DNA of 64,000 nucleotides, taken from the NCBI GenBank assembly GCA_010405405.1, contig MU004230.1, forward strand, positions 3,183,744 through 3,247,743, given 5' to 3'. A program made the position numbers and the translations under genes. Under the pieces are notes generated by a model. That model did not search any database and was not told the DNA's origin. It worked only from the letters and a program-made list of their open reading frames with translations. This DNA comes from Microthyrium microscopicum. Lineage: Eukaryota > Ascomycota > Dothideomycetes > Microthyriales > Microthyriaceae. Below are positions 1 to 11,361 of this stretch, one piece after another (position 1 is the stretch's first letter; the number at the start of each line of letters is the position of its first letter).

Positions 1-124
1 AGATTAGAGTAATTTATAGAGGATTTATAAGGAGGTTTAAAGGCTATAAAAGTTATTATTAGGTTAGAGTAGTTTATAAAGATTATATAAGAAGGTTTAG
101 AGTATTATAAAGTTTATTAGGGTT
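1..124. repeat. Two copies of a diverged ~60-bp unit
   Basis: A unit beginning TTAGAGTARTTTATARAG occurs at about 4 and again at about 64, giving a 60-bp period with scattered differences. It runs off the left edge, so the true copy number is unknown. It lies inside the RIP block. Confidence 0.5.
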
Positions 125-2941
125 TAAAAAAGTATAGAGAAAAGAGAATTAAAGTTATTTAGGTATATTATAGTAGTAATAAAGCTTTTTAAGGTAGTAA
201 AGGTTTAAATAGTAAAGGTAAGAGAGACTTAGAGATCTTAAAGAAGTAAAAGGAGTTAAAGAAGGAAGAATAGATAAATCTTTTAAAGATATAAGAGGTA
301 AGCTTATTACTTATTAAAAACTATTTTTTAATATTTCTTTATAGGAAGAGAATATTTAAAGTATTAAACTAGTATAATTTAAAATTTTAAAAGCTTAACT
401 AATTAAAAAAAATAAAGTAGTAAAGAAGAGTAAGTAATAGTAGAGCTAATTTAAAATAATAAGAGTATTATAATCTAGCGTTAGAATTAATATATTTTAA
501 GAAGTATTACCTAAGAGACTATACGTATATACTACTTTATATTATTTATATACTTTAACTTTTTCTATATACTCTCTTTTAATTAGTAATAATAAACTTT
601 ATACTTTTCTTATTAGTCTTAGTTTTAGTTTCTTAGCCTAATTAATACTTATTTAACTTTCTAAAACTTTATTTTCTTAATATAGGTACTAAGAAGCTTA
701 TAAATTAATTATCTTAAAATCTTTATATAATTAAGAATTATATTTATTATATTAATTTTAATAGCTACGTTATAAAATATAATTACTTTAAGAAGAATAA
801 TAATACTTATATTAATTATAAAAATAATAAAGAGCGTAAAACTATAGAATATTAAGAAGCTTCTAAAGACTAATATATTATTATTTTTATTACTTATATA
901 AGATTCTTTAGATAAAAATAGTATATACTTTTTTATTATTAGATTTTCTTTATTAATTTCTTTTAGTATTAATATTAGTAAATTTATAGAATTACTTAGC
1001 TAGAAACTTAAGCATACTACTTATTAAATTAAACTATATCTTACTATTATTACTTTGTTAGCTTACTATTAAGAATTAATAAAAATAAAGTATAAGAAGT
1101 CTAAGTAGTATAATATATATATTAATATTAATAAAAGCGTTACTTATAATTATAATATTACTACTAGCTATATTATTTCTAAGGAGGCTTCTTAAATCGC
1201 CTTTAATCTAAAATTTTATTAACTTCTCTATAAGCATAGTTACTAAGAGTATAATTTATAAATTTTATTCTTCTTTTAGGTTAACCTTATTTATAAATAG
1301 TAAGAAGCTATTTATAATATTTTCCTTATTAGTTACGTTATTAGAGATTTAGCTAATAAGGAAATTAGCTTTATTAAGGACTATTACTATTTTTAGATTC
1401 TTATTTTTATAAAAACTCTTAATATAAGTTTTTTATGCTTAGTATATATAAATTTAACTAATACTATATAAGAAATACTTTTTAGATTTTACTAGATTAC
1501 GTATTATAAAGAATTAGGAGAAGGATTAAGAATTAGTAGACTTTAACTATAGATATTAGCTATTAACTTATACTTAGAAGAAACTTTTAAAATTATTTTA
1601 TAAAGTAATTATAAGATATAATAAAGCTAATACTAAAATTAATACTAATAAATTTCTAGACTTATTATAAATATAATAGTTGCCTTCTTAATACTAGTCT
1701 TATTTTTATTAAGATAGAGTAAAGAGTAATTATAAATTTAATAATTTAGTACCCTAACTTCTAAGAAGAGATACTATTTAATAAAGCGATTTAAAAGATA
1801 AAGGATTAAGAAGTTTAAAAGACTAATAATTTATTTACTCTAAAGCTTTAAAAAAAGGCTTAGAAATTAGTATAAAAGATATTAGTAAAGTTTAAGAAAT
1901 TAGTAGTAGAGATTTACTTATATTTAGCTTTAAGTATAAGATTCTTTCTAGTTCCTTTAGTAGATATAAGTTAGTTTATTATAACTAATACTTAATTTAG
2001 ATAGGATAAGAATACTTATTAATTAGTATTAGCTTTAGTTAGAGTTTTAAGAAATAATATTTTTTTAATAAAGTATAATTAAATATTAATTAGAAAATAA
2101 GATTATAAATATAGTACTATTTAAAGTATTAGAATACTAAAATAAAACTATTTATTCTAATTTATATAAATCTAATTTACTATTTTTAACTTTATAATCC
2201 TAATATAATAAGTAATTAGGCTCTAATATAAATAGTTATATTTTCTAATTATTTATTATTAGCTTTAATTAAAGATACTAGTTTTATTTTAAAAGCTAAA
2301 ACCTTTAATTTATAAGCTATATTATAGATTTATACTACTTTTATTAGTTATAAGTTTTTAACTTATTATTATAAGTTTCTTTTATATAGTTAGACTAATA
2401 AGATAGAAATATAATAATTTCTTTTATAACTTCTTAAGCTACCTTTCTATTTTGTAAACTCTTCTCTTATATCTTAAATATCTATTTATTAAAAGATTAC
2501 TTTAAGAACGTATTAATATAAATAGCTTAGTCTAAATTTAAGCTCCTAATTATTTAAGAAAAAGAGTATATATAAATAGTATTAATAGTAAGTAATAATT
2601 AAGCCTAAGAAGAATTATTTTATAGATATAATAAAACTTTTATTATAACTTAAATATAGTATTAATAATAAGCTAGTATTAATAGAGTTAACTTAATAGC
2701 TTAAAAACTTCTAATATAATATAAATAAATATTTCTTTAGAATATAGAATATTAGTAGTTTATTAATTATATATTTTTTTCTTTATTACTAATATTATTA
2801 TTTATAAAAAATATTAGTAAAAAAAATAACTTAAATAATAATACTTATTTAATAATACTAGAGATATATAAAGAATAAGAATAAAAAGTTATAAAATAGG
2901 TAGTAAGAGTTTTATAGCTTATTTTTATTAGTAGAAAAAAG

Positions 2942-2954
2942 NNNNNNNNNNNNN
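2942..2954. other. Assembly gap (13 N)
   Basis: Thirteen undetermined bases abut the first copy of the 61-bp tandem repeat. The gap is probably a collapsed or unresolved part of that array, so its real length is unknown. Confidence 0.95.
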
Positions 2955-3250
2955 AGGAGTATAAGGTTATAAATAGATTAAAAGAAAAAAATAAAAGAGA
3001 GCGTAGTATATAAAAAAGAGTATAAGATTATAAATAAGTTAAAAGAGAAGGATAAAGAAGAGTATAATAAATAAAGAGGAGTATAAGGTTATAAATAGAT
3101 TAGAAGAAAATAATAAAGAAGAGTATAGTATATAAAGAAAAGTATAAAGTTATAAGTAGATTAAAAAAAAGTAATAAAAGAAAGCGTAATATATAAAAAA
3201 GAGTATAAGGTTATAAGTAAGTTAAAAGAAGAGAATAAAGTTATAGGTAA
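2955..3250. repeat. 61-bp tandem repeat, about five copies
   Basis: The phrase RRGAGTATAAGRTTATAA recurs with starts at 2955, 3016, 3077, 3138 and 3199, an exact 61-bp period. Each copy continues with a purine-rich stretch ending in a GTAxTATATAAA-like segment. Copies differ mainly by A/G transitions, as expected from RIP after duplication. The last copy is partial. The period is not a multiple of three, so this is unlikely to be an old protein repeat. Confidence 0.85.
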
Positions 3251-6049
3251 ATAAAAAGAAAGTAATAAAGATAAGTATAGAGATTATAAAGGATTTAAAA
3301 TTAGAAGAGAAATTCTAAGAAGTAAGTAAATAAAGTTAAGAAGAATATAATTACGTTAAAATAATAAGGTAAGCTAAAGTAATATAATAAAGGTTAAAAA
3401 GGTATAAATTATATAGTAATTAATTAAAAAGAGTAAATAACTTAATAGGGTAAGCTATAGAATAATTTATAGCTTATAGTAAATAAAAATATTTAGAATA
3501 TTAGTCTTTAACTTAATAGAACTTAGTTTAAACTAATAAGAAAAGGATACTATAATAAATAAACGTTTTAGAAGATAGAAGCTATAATAAACTTCTTAGA
3601 TTCTAATTAATATTTTTATAACTTTTTAAAACTTAGCCTTAATAATAGCTTAATACTAGTATAAAGTTTAGTATACTTTAATTATAAAATACTAGTTTTA
3701 ATAAGTTTTATTACTTCTAACTCTTTATAATAGATTATTTATATATTATTACTAAATATAGCTATATTTTAAGACTATAACTTTAAACTCTTTAAGTTTA
3801 TATAACTTTTTAACCTTTATAAGTTTATTTAAGTTATAATACTAACTCTACTCTTTATTTTAAATTTTACTTATTATTATTTTTTTATCTTCTTTTTTTT
3901 ACTAAATTTTTAATAGTATTTATATTTATCTTACTACTTTTTTAAGTAGTAAATCTTAAGAATAAATTATAGTAGAAGTTATTTTACTATATTAAGCAAA
4001 TTCTTATTATTATAATTACGTACTCTTATATAATAAACTTTAAAGAATTTATTATAAATATTTTTAGTTAGCATAAATAGTATAAACTTAAATTACTATA
4101 ATAATAATAATGCTACTTATGCCTTCTACTATTAATATTTATACTTATTTATTCTTTAAAATTATAGTTCTAAAACTTTTTATATAAAAGCGTTATATAA
4201 TCTATAAGTAGCTAATTATTATTTTTTAGTAGGTACTTTAGTAGTAATATTTTTTAAATAGCTACTAATAATAGTTATAATTTTTTTTAGTAGTATAACC
4301 TTTATAACTAAAGATAATTAAGATAAGGAGTACCTTAATTACTTATCCTTAGCTTTATAATTATTTTTAAACTAAAATATTCTTTATTATTTAATTATTA
4401 TTTAGATATAAAGATATAAGTAGGTTAATTTAGATAGTATTTTTTATTATTATAATAAGGAAAATATAATAGAGATTAATTAGTATATTATCTTTTTAAA
4501 TTAAGTATAGAAATTAATAGGCTATTAAGATATTCTTACTTTAAGGTTTAAATATTATATTAAGTAGTATAATAAAGTTAATTATAGAAATAATTTTTAA
4601 ATTTAGCGTATTTTATATAGTATATTATAATTACTTAGATAGAATTAGTATTACTTTTTAGTAAATATACTAGTTAAGAAAGATAAGATAGCTAACTACT
4701 AGTAATAATTAGACTAAGTATAGATTATATAAAGGAATAACTTTATAGATCTCTAGTTTATAGAATTACTTTTAAAGAAAGAAGACTAGGCTAAGTAGTT
4801 TTAAGAAGGGCTAAAAAATATAATAGATTAAGAAAGAGTTTAATAGCGTAGTAATATAAGAGATTAAGAGGAGAAATATATTACGTTAGTTACTTTCTAA
4901 ATTATTAGATTAGTTAAATTAGCATAATTAAGAAGTAGATAATTAAAATATAAAATATAATTAATTAATATTAAAAGAGGAAGAAGAATAAATAAAAGTT
5001 TCTATAAATAGTATTATAAGATAATATAAATAGTACTAGATTTCTAATTAATATTTTTTTAACTTATTAATTTTATTCTTTTAGAACTTTAGGTTTTTTT
5101 AATAAAGTTAATGCTATTCTAAATTATATCTTCTTTTACTTCTACCTTTAATTTCTTTATATTTAGAGCTAGCTTAATAACTTCCTTCTTATTATTATAA
5201 TCTATTATTTAAAATAGGGGCATTATTACTAATAGTACTATCTTAAACTCTCTTATTAGCATATTGCCTTTTAGTTTATTAGTATTTACTCTTCTTATTT
5301 TTAGTATAATACTTAGGGTATTAAAGAAATCTAGTAATTAAGGAAAGAAGGCATATTTATAAAGTAAAAATATTAATAACTATTTTTAGACTTAGTAGTA
5401 AATTATATCTTAGTTTATTATTAATTAAGAAAGGCTAATTCCTATATAAATAAATTTTTATTAATATAGTAGGAAAAAAAGCCCTATTTAGGATAGTATA
5501 TAAGTAGGCGCTTTTAAGTCTATTAGCTAGCTTTATTATTATTATATTTATTATTATAAGTTTCTTAAATACTATTACCTTTATAAAGACAATACTAGTA
5601 TCTTCCTTATTAAATAAGGATTATTTAATAAGTATATTACTTTTTAGGATTATAATAATATTACTATAGTTAAAAGTAATAAAGATTAGATTATACTTAA
5701 TTAAATAAAATTAATTATAACTTTAGTATATTTAATTCTTACTACGCTATATTATTATTAATTATAATATTTATAAATATATAATATAAAGCTTAAGGCT
5801 ACTTATAGTTTTAATAAATATAAGATTATACTATAAGATTTTTTTACTTTATAGGTATATTTAATTATAACTAAGAATCTTTTTTTTAGTATATTTAAAT
5901 TATAATTTATATAGTAAGTTATTAACTATTATATACTACTAGGTATTTAATCTTAATTTACTTTATAGAAAACTATTACTTTAGAAGTTATAAAATAAAT
6001 CGTAATTAATTTTGTAAAGTTAAGAGAGGAGTTTATTTAGTTAAGTAAC

Positions 6050-7740
6050 GATATATATATTAATATTTAGCTAGATAAGTAGTCTTTAAATTTTATTTAT
6101 AAAGGGTACTTAATTATTATTAAATAATAGATTACTTTATAGTAAGAATAAAAAGAGAGGCTTCTTAGCTTTCTTTTTATTATTAGAAAGTTTATAGGTA
6201 AGGCTTACGTTAAACTTATAGGTAATATATTTAATTAATATAGTATTATTAAGAAGGTTTACTCTATTATAGTTAATAACGCTAGTAATAATAAGATAAT
6301 AATACTTATATTAAATATATATTAATACTTTAAGCATATTATAAGTATTATTTAAGTTCTTTATATATCTTATATTATTTAACTAGTATAAGACGCTTTA
6401 TTTTCCTATCTTAGCTATAAGTCTATAAATAAAGAAATTAAATAAGTATTTATTAAAGAAGATATTTTAAAAGAAAGGAAACTTATTATAAAATATAGCT
6501 TAGTTACTCTTACTTTATATAAAGTAAGTTAGTTCTTATTTTTAGTAAGTTAAAAAAGTATTAATTAGAATAGCTAATATAGTCTAGGCTTATAGTATTA
6601 TTAAGTATATTAGCTCTTCTAAATTATATCTTCTTAGATTCTTTACTTACTTAGCTAGTTTTTATTTTAATAAATCCTAAATATCTAATTTATACTCTAT
6701 TAATAAATATTAGAATAATCTTAATCTTTATAGTAATCTTTAGCTAATTTAAGATATTAAAATACGTTAGGACTTAATAATAATAATAGGACTTTACTTT
6801 TAAATTATTAAGATACTCTTTATATACTTTTTTATTATTAAAGCTTATAAAGCTAAAAAAAAGAAGGATTAGTAATAGGTAAGAATTCTTATACTATTTA
6901 ATATAAAATAAGCTAATATTAAGTATTTAGTTTAACTTACTACTTTATTTAATACTATAACCTAGATTCTTAGTAGATTTAAGGCTTTATCTATTTATAA
7001 AGTCTTCTTATATTTCTAAAAGCTCTTTTAATATATTAATAATAAGGAGGCTATTCTAAGTAAATATATACTAGTAGGTACTTAATTATATTAGTAAAGT
7101 AAACTTTAGTTTAGTCTAAAAGAAGTTTAAGGAAAACTATAAGTATACTTTAACCTAATATAAACTAATATCTAACTATAGCGTATTTATACTTTTAATT
7201 AATTATTATTACCTTATATAGCTAAGTTTGCCTTTACTAACCTTTAGTAAAAAAATTACCTTAATTTAAATAGTTTATCTTAGCGTAACGTAATAATTAA
7301 AGACTTTTACGAAGTTTAGCTTAAAAAGTATAGTAATTTAAATACTTAATTTAATAATATAGAACTAATTATAGATAATAATAATATTATAGTAGATAAT
7401 AGCCTAACTAGCTTATCTTTATTTAATAAGTTTATATAATACTTTAAAAGTAGTATATCTTTATTATTATATTATTTATAATTTACTAATATAATAATAG
7501 TATTTATAAAGAATAATAATTTTCTTTTTATATAGAAAGAAAATAATAATCTAGACCTCTATTTAATAATAGCTTATATAGTACGTAATTATCTTTATAT
7601 ATTAGCTACTAAAGTTAAAGTAGAATATATTTTCTTTATTATTTATAACTAATCTAAATATAATTATTTTTACTTTCTTTAGATATTTTGTAACCTTATA
7701 TTATTATAAGATATATTTTACTAATATAATAATAATAAGT
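6050..7740 (+). mobile_element. RIP-inactivated hAT-family transposase relic
   Basis: Reading the plus strand through the RIP stops recovers hAT landmarks in order. L-D-K-stop-S at about 6071 corresponds to the catalytic LDxWS/T motif, with TGG mutated to TAG. V-N-N-A-S-N-N at about 6272 lies in the same frame 66 codons later and corresponds to the family's V-x-D-N-A-x-N-N motif. A segment near 7130-7210 resembles the hAT region around Y-x-x-Y-A-A-x-x-L-H-P. A C-terminal segment at about 7536-7680 (KENNN..., then VRNYL, then KVEYIF) matches the hAT dimerisation domain, whose usual form is ARDYLAI...VERxFS. The last part is in another frame, so there are indels as well as stops. Element ends were not fixed; motif-rich sequence to about 8765 may be its right subterminal region. 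Confidence 0.75.
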
Positions 7741-8559
7741 TTGTTAAATTAATAGCTAATATTTTAGACTATTAAGATAGTTCTAATAAGATTAAAGTAG
7801 AGGTTAGTATATATAAAAAATATATTAATATAATTATAAAATAACTTATAAATATTTTACTTAATTATATTCGTTTTAGTAATTCTAATACTATATACTA
7901 TTAAATATTTAATTATATAATTTATTATAAAGATTTAGATAGGTTGCTTATTATTTCTAATAGAGAAGATAATTTAAATAATTTAAGTAAGGATAATAAT
8001 ATTTTAGATAAGGATATAGATAAGGCTAGTAAAGATAGTTTTAATAATAAAAATAATACTAGTTTTGAATTTACTAAAAGAAAAGAAAACCTTAAGGATA
8101 TTAGTGCTAGTAGATCTATAGGCTTAGAGACTTTTTTTAGATTCTATAGTATAGATTTAGATAGTAGTAAGAATAGTAATAAAGTAGAGGATAGTAATAT
8201 TTAAGACTCTTTTTATAGATAATTACTAAAAAATATTAGTAGACTTCTACTTATAGTAGTTATTAGCAAAAGAATTCGTAAACTAATATTTAAGTCTACC
8301 TTTTAGTAGGAATTAGAGAATAAGCAAAAGTAACTACTAATAAGTATAGTTTTTAATAAGATTAATAAGAAGAAGAAGGTTTAAACTAGTTATTAAGATT
8401 TTAGTAGTAGTAGTTAGTTAATACGTAGTTTAATTTATATACTATACTAAATATTTTAATTAATACTTTTCTAACTCTCTAATTTATATACTAGATTATT
8501 TTTGCTTACTTAGCTTTTATTAACTATATTAGGTATAATAACCTTTCTTTTATAACCTA

Positions 8560-8765
8560 AATAGGTTATATACTAAATAAACCTTACTTAATAAGTCTCT
8601 AATTTAGGTCCTTTAGGTTCCTTAGGTCTAACTTATAATAATTTTATCTTACTTAGGTTAGGTATAGGTTTTATAAAATATTTTTAAAACCTAACCTAAC
8701 GCTAAGAACTTATATATATTAGGTCAACCCTAATAGGTTACCTAACCCATGCCCTAGCATAGTCA
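8560..8765. repeat. Cluster of TAGGTT/AACCTA motifs with a hairpin
   Basis: Short TAGGTT and AACCTA words occur many times in both orientations. At about 8653-8700 they form an imperfect inverted repeat: TTAGGTTAGG...AGGTTTTA pairs with TAAAACCTAACCTAA across an AT loop. Dense short motifs in both orientations near an end are typical of hAT subterminal regions, and the hAT relic lies just upstream. They are not canonical TTAGGG telomere repeats. The role is inferred. Confidence 0.5.
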
Positions 8766-9554
8766 CATTGTATGTTTTCATAAGCTTAGGAGTTAAGAAG
8801 AGGGCCGAACGATGACCGGTTATGCCGCTGACATATCCACAGCTTCCAGAAGTCGCCGCGCTTGCTTGGTACCTGCATATTGTCCGGGCATTGGAGCAAT
8901 TATTATTGATCAATTGAATCTTCTGATGCGTCAATCATCTGAGGAGAGCATGTTGATTACATAGCTTGATCCATTGAGGTCGATGGCGCCATTTCCAACC
9001 ACACCGCAAGTCAACATATAAATTCAATATCAATTGACCGGCACTGCCTCTGAAAAACAATTTCATACATTCTCCCCAGATTCCAAATTCTCCTTGTCTA
9101 AACTCTCAATTGTTGAAATCTTAGCAAGTTGAACCCCGCAAACGCCACTTACAACGACAACTGATTGTGTACATTCCCCATTCCTAGAACCAAGCACTTT
9201 ATCACATTGCTAGCAACCTTTGTGATAGCTCTGGAACTCTAGCTGGACCAGGCCCGTCAATAACAAATTTCCGACCATTCCGATCCGCGCAAGTGGTTTG
9301 AAGCTCGCCCTAGAGTCCTAGACAAATTGCGCCATACTGGTGGATAACCGCGAAGCCATCAACACCATCTCCAGCCTTGTTCTGACTCCTACGATACTTC
9401 AACCCTTGAAATCTTCAATTTTGACCTCTCAATAAACATATCTTCGCCCACGGTCACAGCATTCCTATCTCTGTGTTATTTCTATCAAGTCAGCGTCGAC
9501 TGCAGCTGCAACTCACGAAAACAACGAGGGGCATATCCGGCCTTCTCCGCAAGC
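8726..9554. other. Intergenic / promoter region of the cystathionine gamma-lyase gene
   Basis: Normal-composition DNA between the RIP block and the start codon at 9555. I see no supported ORF; the minus-strand ORF at 8719-8934 starts at TTG and has no recognisable features. Pyrimidine-rich, C/A-rich leader sequence precedes the ATG, as expected for a fungal 5' UTR. A palindrome fitting the sulfur regulator consensus lies at 8983 (separate entry). Confidence 0.7.
8983..8992. promoter_or_regulatory. Candidate CYS3/MetR-type bZIP binding site
   Basis: The 10-bp palindrome ATGGCGCCAT fits the Neurospora CYS-3 consensus ATGRYRYCAT at every position. It lies 563 bp upstream of the ATG of a sulfur amino-acid gene. 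A chance match is expected about once per 65 kb, so one match in the right promoter is suggestive only. Confidence 0.4.
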
Positions 9555-10908
9555 ATGACGCTCCCTATTACCGACCATCCAATTGATACTCCTCCACGAC
9601 CTGCTTCCCCGGTTCATCAGTTCGGCACTCTTGCTGTTCATGCCGGTTCTCCACATGATCCTGTTACTGGAGCTGTAATTGAATCTGTGCGTTTTCTCCT
9701 TGTAACGAGAAAACTAAGCTAACAGCTACTAGATATCATTATCAACCACATATGCACAATCCGCCGTTGGAAAGCCCATAGGCGATTACGAATACACACG
9801 ATCTGCAAACCCAAATCGGTTTGTCTTTCTCACCCCGTCACGATAGCCTCATACTAATTGAAATAGTGACAACTTTGAAAAGGCCATTGCCGCCCTCGAA
9901 CATGGCCGCTACGCCCTTGCCTTCTCCTCCGGCTCCGCAACAACCGCCATAATCCTCCAATCCCTCGCCGCTGGCTCCCACGTCATCTCTATCAGCGATG
10001 TCTACGGAGGCACGCACCGCTACTTCACCCAAGTCGCCTCCGCGCACGGCGTCCAAGTAACATTCTCCCCCAACATTGAAGTCGAAGTCACCGAGCTTAT
10101 CCGCCCGGAAACCCGCCTCATTTGGATCGAATCGCCCTCCAACCCCACCCTCTCCGTAACCGACATCCGCGCCGTCGTAACAGCCGCCCACACCCACGGC
10201 ATCAAAGTCGTCGTCGACAACACCTTCCTATCCCCAGCGATCCAAAACCCCCTCGATCTCGGCGCAGATATTGTAGTCCACAGCGTGACGAAATACATCA
10301 ATGGCCATTCTGACGTCCTCATGGGCGCAGCAGCCCTGAACTCCACCGAAATCTACGAACGTCTACGCTTCCTGCAAAATGCCATTGGCGCCGTCCCCTC
10401 GCCCTTTGACTGCTGGCTAGCCCACCGTGGTCTCAAAACCCTGCACTTGCGCGCCCGCGAAGCCTCGTCCAACGCGCTACGTATCGCAAACACCCTCGAA
10501 GCTTCCGACCTTGTCATATCCGTCAACTACCCCGGTCTCAAATCGCACCCGCAACACATGACCGCGCTCAAACAGCAGCGACCTAACAAGGACGGCGTGA
10601 TGATGGGTGGCGGCATGCTGTCTTTCCGCATAAAAGGGGGTCAGCGCGCAGCCGAAGCCTTCTGTGCGCATACACGCATCTTCACGCTGGCGGAGAGTTT
10701 GGGTGGTGTGGAGAGTCTCGTAGAGTTGCCGAGTGGGATGACGCACGCAGGTATCCCTAGAGACCAGCGGGAGGCGGCGGGCGTGTATGATGACTTGGTG
10801 CGTGTAAGCTGCGGAATTGAGGATGGTGTGGATCTGGAGCGAGACGTATTGCAGGCTTTGCGAAAGGCGGTAGTATCGGGCAAGTTGAACGGCAATGGCG
10901 CCGCCTAA
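9555..10908 (+). CDS. CYS3: Cystathionine gamma-lyase (Cys/Met metabolism PLP enzyme)
   Basis: Exons 9555-9686, 9733-9818 and 9867-10908 give 419 residues. The frames join cleanly and the spliced protein follows yeast Cys3 closely from the TLAVHAG and ISLSTTY segments near the N-terminus to the end. The enzyme uses pyridoxal phosphate to split cystathionine into cysteine, 2-oxobutyrate and ammonia, the last step of reverse trans-sulfuration in the cytosol. The PLP-binding lysine is about residue 215 in SVTKYINGHSD. Other family marks are SSGSATT (phosphate-binding region), VVVDNTF and FTLAESLGG. Cystathionine gamma-synthase/beta-lyase relatives share the fold, but the YINGHSDV and GIPREQRE-like C-terminal segments favour CYS3. 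The last third switches to G-ending codons. It converges with NUS1. Confidence 0.92.
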
Positions 10909-11361
10909 GGGACATGCATGTGTTGGTTACGACTCTTACGAATGACTTGCGATTTTGATGTGTTCGCATTTGATGGTGTTTGCTCGTCAGGCCGGGTAGG
11001 CAGGCAAATCTTTGGATATTTACAACTGCTAGATCCCAATGGCGCGAAAACCACACAGGTAGAAATAGCATGAATAGATTCTTTTCTAATGAATAGCATC
11101 TTTAACGATGACTTGTGATTGAAGCTTTTGTGCGATATTGGCGTTGCGCCGAAATGTCTATGTAATCTAGTAGTACTGGAACGAAGAATGCGAATGCTAT
11201 TGGGAAACTCAACAGCTCCTGAGCTTTTTCAAATAGGTGTCAACGCCATCCATATCACTCCATGTCATGCCGTCTGCCCCTCTGGCCGCAAATTGTCCAT
11301 GTACGAGTCGCCACTGCTCCAACGGCAGCAACGGATCTTCCCATTGTTCTGGACTTTTTCC
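10909..11361. other. Convergent intergenic region, no gene seen
   Basis: Shared 3' flanks of the cystathionine gamma-lyase gene (plus) and NUS1 (minus). Several overlapping ORFs occur here but none shows conserved motifs or sensible splice context. Confidence 0.65.

Larger units (their letters stand above)
1..8725. repeat. RIP-saturated AT-rich block of dead repeats
   Basis: Almost every CpA and TpG dinucleotide is missing for 8.7 kb while TpA is extremely common, and every frame is full of stops. This is the signature of repeat-induced point mutation (C to T at CpA on both strands). The few CpA/TpG that survive lie mostly in GCA/TGC context. The right part holds a recognisable hAT transposase relic (separate entry). 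The left 5 kb looks like repeat-derived sequence, but I could not assign it to a transposon family; an integrase-like reading near 3.7-4.1 kb was too weak to call. The block ends abruptly near 8725, where CpA becomes normal within about 50 bp. The only ORF over 80 codons (7944-8204) starts at TTG, is rich in Asn/Lys/Ser/Asp and is judged a by-product of composition. Confidence 0.93.

Noticed and set aside
3690-4100. Ty3/gypsy integrase-like reading
   Set aside because: A few residues could be aligned with integrase motifs, but CpA-only RIP cannot explain most differences, so the match is probably chance.
7944-8204. 86-codon ORF in the RIP block
   Set aside because: Starts at TTG and is dominated by Asn, Lys, Ser and Asp from AT-rich codons; it follows the hAT relic and has no homologous motif.
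8690-8760. Telomere repeat
   Set aside because: CCTAA-like words are irregular, occur in both orientations and lack TTAGGG tandems; a transposon end is more likely.
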